Shown in pieces: positions 12,545-13,744 of a DNA stretch of 13,744 nucleotides. Positions within the stretch are counted from its first letter, which is position 1. Every line of letters begins with the position of its first letter. The position numbers and the translations under genes are program-made. The DNA comes from JBKJZO01 sp046715235 (GTDB lineage Bacteria > Actinomycetota > Actinomycetes > BP-191): contig JBKJZO010000061.1 in assembly GCA_046715235.1 (NCBI GenBank), positions 1 through 13,744 on the forward strand, in the 5' to 3' direction. The notes under the pieces are model-generated. The model was not told the origin of the DNA, ran no database searches, and saw nothing but the letters and a program-made list of their open reading frames with translations.

Positions 12545-13456
12545 GTGAAAAAGGCCCGCATCATCGGAATCGGTTCGATCGTCGTGGTCGTAATTCTCGT
12601 CATCACGGTGGCCTCGTCGTTCACCAACGTGTCAACGGCTGCTGACCAGGTTGCGTTGCACTACCGGGGTGGACCGCTGTCGTCCAAGAAGTTCGCGGAC
12701 TGCGTGCCTATCTCGACGCGGAAGTGGCATGGCCCGGGCGACAGGCACTACCTGTACCCGACCAACCAACGCATTTTCGAGGCAACGGGTGCGAAGAACT
12801 CCGACGGCGACGTCATCAAGGTCGTGAGCAAAGACAACGTCGAGCTGAGTGTGCCGGTGAGCATCAACTTCACCTTGAAGTCCGACTGCCAGACGTTGCG
12901 GCGCTTCCACGAGACGCTCGGCAACAGGTACCTGGCATTTATGGAGGGCGACACGACGTCGGATGGCTGGCGGAACATGCTGCGCATCGTCGTCCAGCAG
13001 CCGCTCGACACGACGCTGGATCGCATCGCGCAGAACTACGAATGGCGCAAGCTGTACAACGACCCCGCGGTGAAGTCGGAGATCGAACGGCAGGTCAACG
13101 AGCAGATCGCGAGCATCGTCAAGCGGCAGACCAACAACGAGGAGTTCTTCCACGGCTGGTCCGCTCTCGTGCAGAAGCCCATTCCGACCAACGCCGATCT
13201 CGTGCAGGCGATCGCCGCCGAACAGAACAACGTGGCGCAGGCGAATGCGGCGAGAGCGAAGGCCGAGGCCGACGAGGCGGCAGCGCGCGCGCAGGTCGCT
13301 GTCGCCCGAGCCGACGCCGATAAGCGGCAGGCTGAGATCGCGGGCTACGGCGGCATCGAGCAGTACCTCAAGGCCAAGTGCATCGAGCGCGGCTGCAACC
13401 CGTATCAGCCGACCATCATCGGGCCGGGCGCGCCGGTCCCGACGCCAGGCGGCTGA
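12545..13456 (+). CDS. Membrane-anchored SPFH/band-7 (prohibitin-like) protein
   Basis: A single N-terminal helix (about 6-24, IIGIGSIVVVVILVITVASS) anchors the 303-residue protein, which looks like an SPFH/band-7 domain (about 30-200; SKDNVELSVPVSINFTLK is the typical central strand pair). An Ala/Glu/Gln-rich coiled coil (about 215-270) and a Pro/Gly-rich end follow. Such proteins form large rings or cages on membranes. Four cysteines, C53, C115, C279 and C284, are all on the same side of the helix; if that side is external, two disulfides are possible. The GTG start with GGAGGA gives a clean signal anchor. The longer TTG 12473 form adds 24 Pro/Arg-rich residues. It sits 68 bases after the transporter and one base before the next small gene, suggesting a two-gene unit. 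Role unknown. Confidence 0.85.
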   Translation: MKKARIIGIGSIVVVVILVITVASSFTNVSTAADQVALHYRGGPLSSKKFADCVPISTRKWHGPGDRHYLYPTNQRIFEATGAKNSDGDVIKVVSKDNVELSVPVSINFTLKSDCQTLRRFHETLGNRYLAFMEGDTTSDGWRNMLRIVVQQPLDTTLDRIAQNYEWRKLYNDPAVKSEIERQVNEQIASIVKRQTNNEEFFHGWSALVQKPIPTNADLVQAIAAEQNNVAQANAARAKAEADEAAARAQVAVARADADKRQAEIAGYGGIEQYLKAKCIERGCNPYQPTIIGPGAPVPTPGG

Positions 13457-13457
13457 C

Positions 13458-13706
13458 ATGGGCAAGCTGCTGGTCTTCCTGCCGTTGCTGTTGTTGTGCC
13501 TCGCCGCCGGCTGGGCGATCGGTCGCGCCGAGACCAAGCGTGCGGTCGCACTCGCCACCGCGCACATCCAGCCGGTGCTGACGGCTGCGCGCGGCCTGGC
13601 GCGTGCGGACTGGCTCAACCAGCCGTCGGATGCGGCGTACCAGGCACGCGAGCTGCAGCTGGCACTCGACCTGTACGACGAGGACCAGCGGAAGGCGCTT
13701 GAGTAA
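13458..13706 (+). CDS. Small single-pass membrane protein, 82 aa
   Basis: ATG 13458 begins one base after the SPFH stop, with AGGCGG about 7 bases upstream inside the end of that gene. Residues 3-20 (KLLVFLPLLLLCLAAGWA) form a membrane helix. The remainder is a charged, probably helical segment with a central Pro (LNQPSDAAYQARELQLALDL) and ends DEDQRKALE. I do not recognise a family. The tight spacing suggests it is a partner of the SPFH protein. It could be a phage-derived or structural factor, but nothing in the window supports that. The frame is complete, ending in TAA. Confidence 0.7.
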   Translation: MGKLLVFLPLLLLCLAAGWAIGRAETKRAVALATAHIQPVLTAARGLARADWLNQPSDAAYQARELQLALDLYDEDQRKALE

Positions 13707-13744
13707 CCCACTGCGACGACATTTCGCCGCGTATCGCCCAGAAC

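Noticed and set aside
1..13744. tRNA/rRNA genes, CRISPR arrays, insertion sequences or phage genes
   Set aside because: No cloverleaf, repeat-spacer pattern, transposase motif or terminal inverted repeats seen; gene order and composition look like core chromosome throughout.

Overview
The window is high-GC DNA with strong G/C bias at third codon positions, short intergenic gaps and several GTG or TTG starts. It carries FbiC (coenzyme F420 biosynthesis), a WhiB-family regulator, a DUF5719 protein and a DUF3499 protein, which together point to a free-living actinomycete (Actinomycetota). The gene order whiB - large GT2 glycosyltransferase - DUF5719 - zincin-like protein - DUF3499 - manB - Trm112-like - SIS isomerase - cation transporter matches, from memory, the conserved order around Streptomyces whiB/manB and, in part, the mycobacterial whiB2/manB region. 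This looks like core chromosome. I see no mobile element, tRNA, rRNA or CRISPR array.

Layout. 1-1215 is the C-terminal (CofH-like) half of fbiC, cut by the window edge. 1272-2024 is an unrecognised coiled-coil protein. 2025-2269 is the whiB control region, with a near-consensus promoter, a 14-bp direct repeat, and a possible 48-codon leaderless upstream ORF that contains two TTA codons and a perfect 9-bp hairpin and ends in a 4-base overlap with the whiB start. 2270-2545 is whiB. 2707-7670 is an overlapping pair: a multi-domain membrane glycosyltransferase and a membrane-anchored DUF5719 protein. 7674-8141 (minus) is a zincin-family protein that appears to have lost both HExxH histidines; it is the only minus-strand gene and converges on DUF5719 with 3 bases between stops. 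It diverges from DUF3499 (8213-8560), and both genes have a -10 hexamer exactly 7 bases before a GTG, the pattern of leaderless transcripts. 8628-8810 is a 60-residue zinc-ribbon protein.

8897-12476 is a tight run: manB (phosphomannomutase), a 56-residue Trm112-like zinc ribbon, a SIS-domain phosphoglucose/phosphomannose isomerase-like protein and a CDF cation transporter, with gaps or overlaps of a few bases. 12545-13706 adds a membrane-anchored SPFH/band-7 protein and a small single-pass membrane protein. The final 38 bases (13707-13744) hold nothing I can assign.

How the genes fit together (inference): manB and the isomerase supply mannose-1-phosphate and hence GDP-mannose for envelope glycans. 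The glycosyltransferase/DUF5719 pair is a plausible consumer or envelope assembly factor. WhiB ties the region to cell division or development. Four small cysteine-rich proteins and a metal exporter lie in the same 10 kb. Other intergenic stretches are under 250 bases and are described where they hold something.
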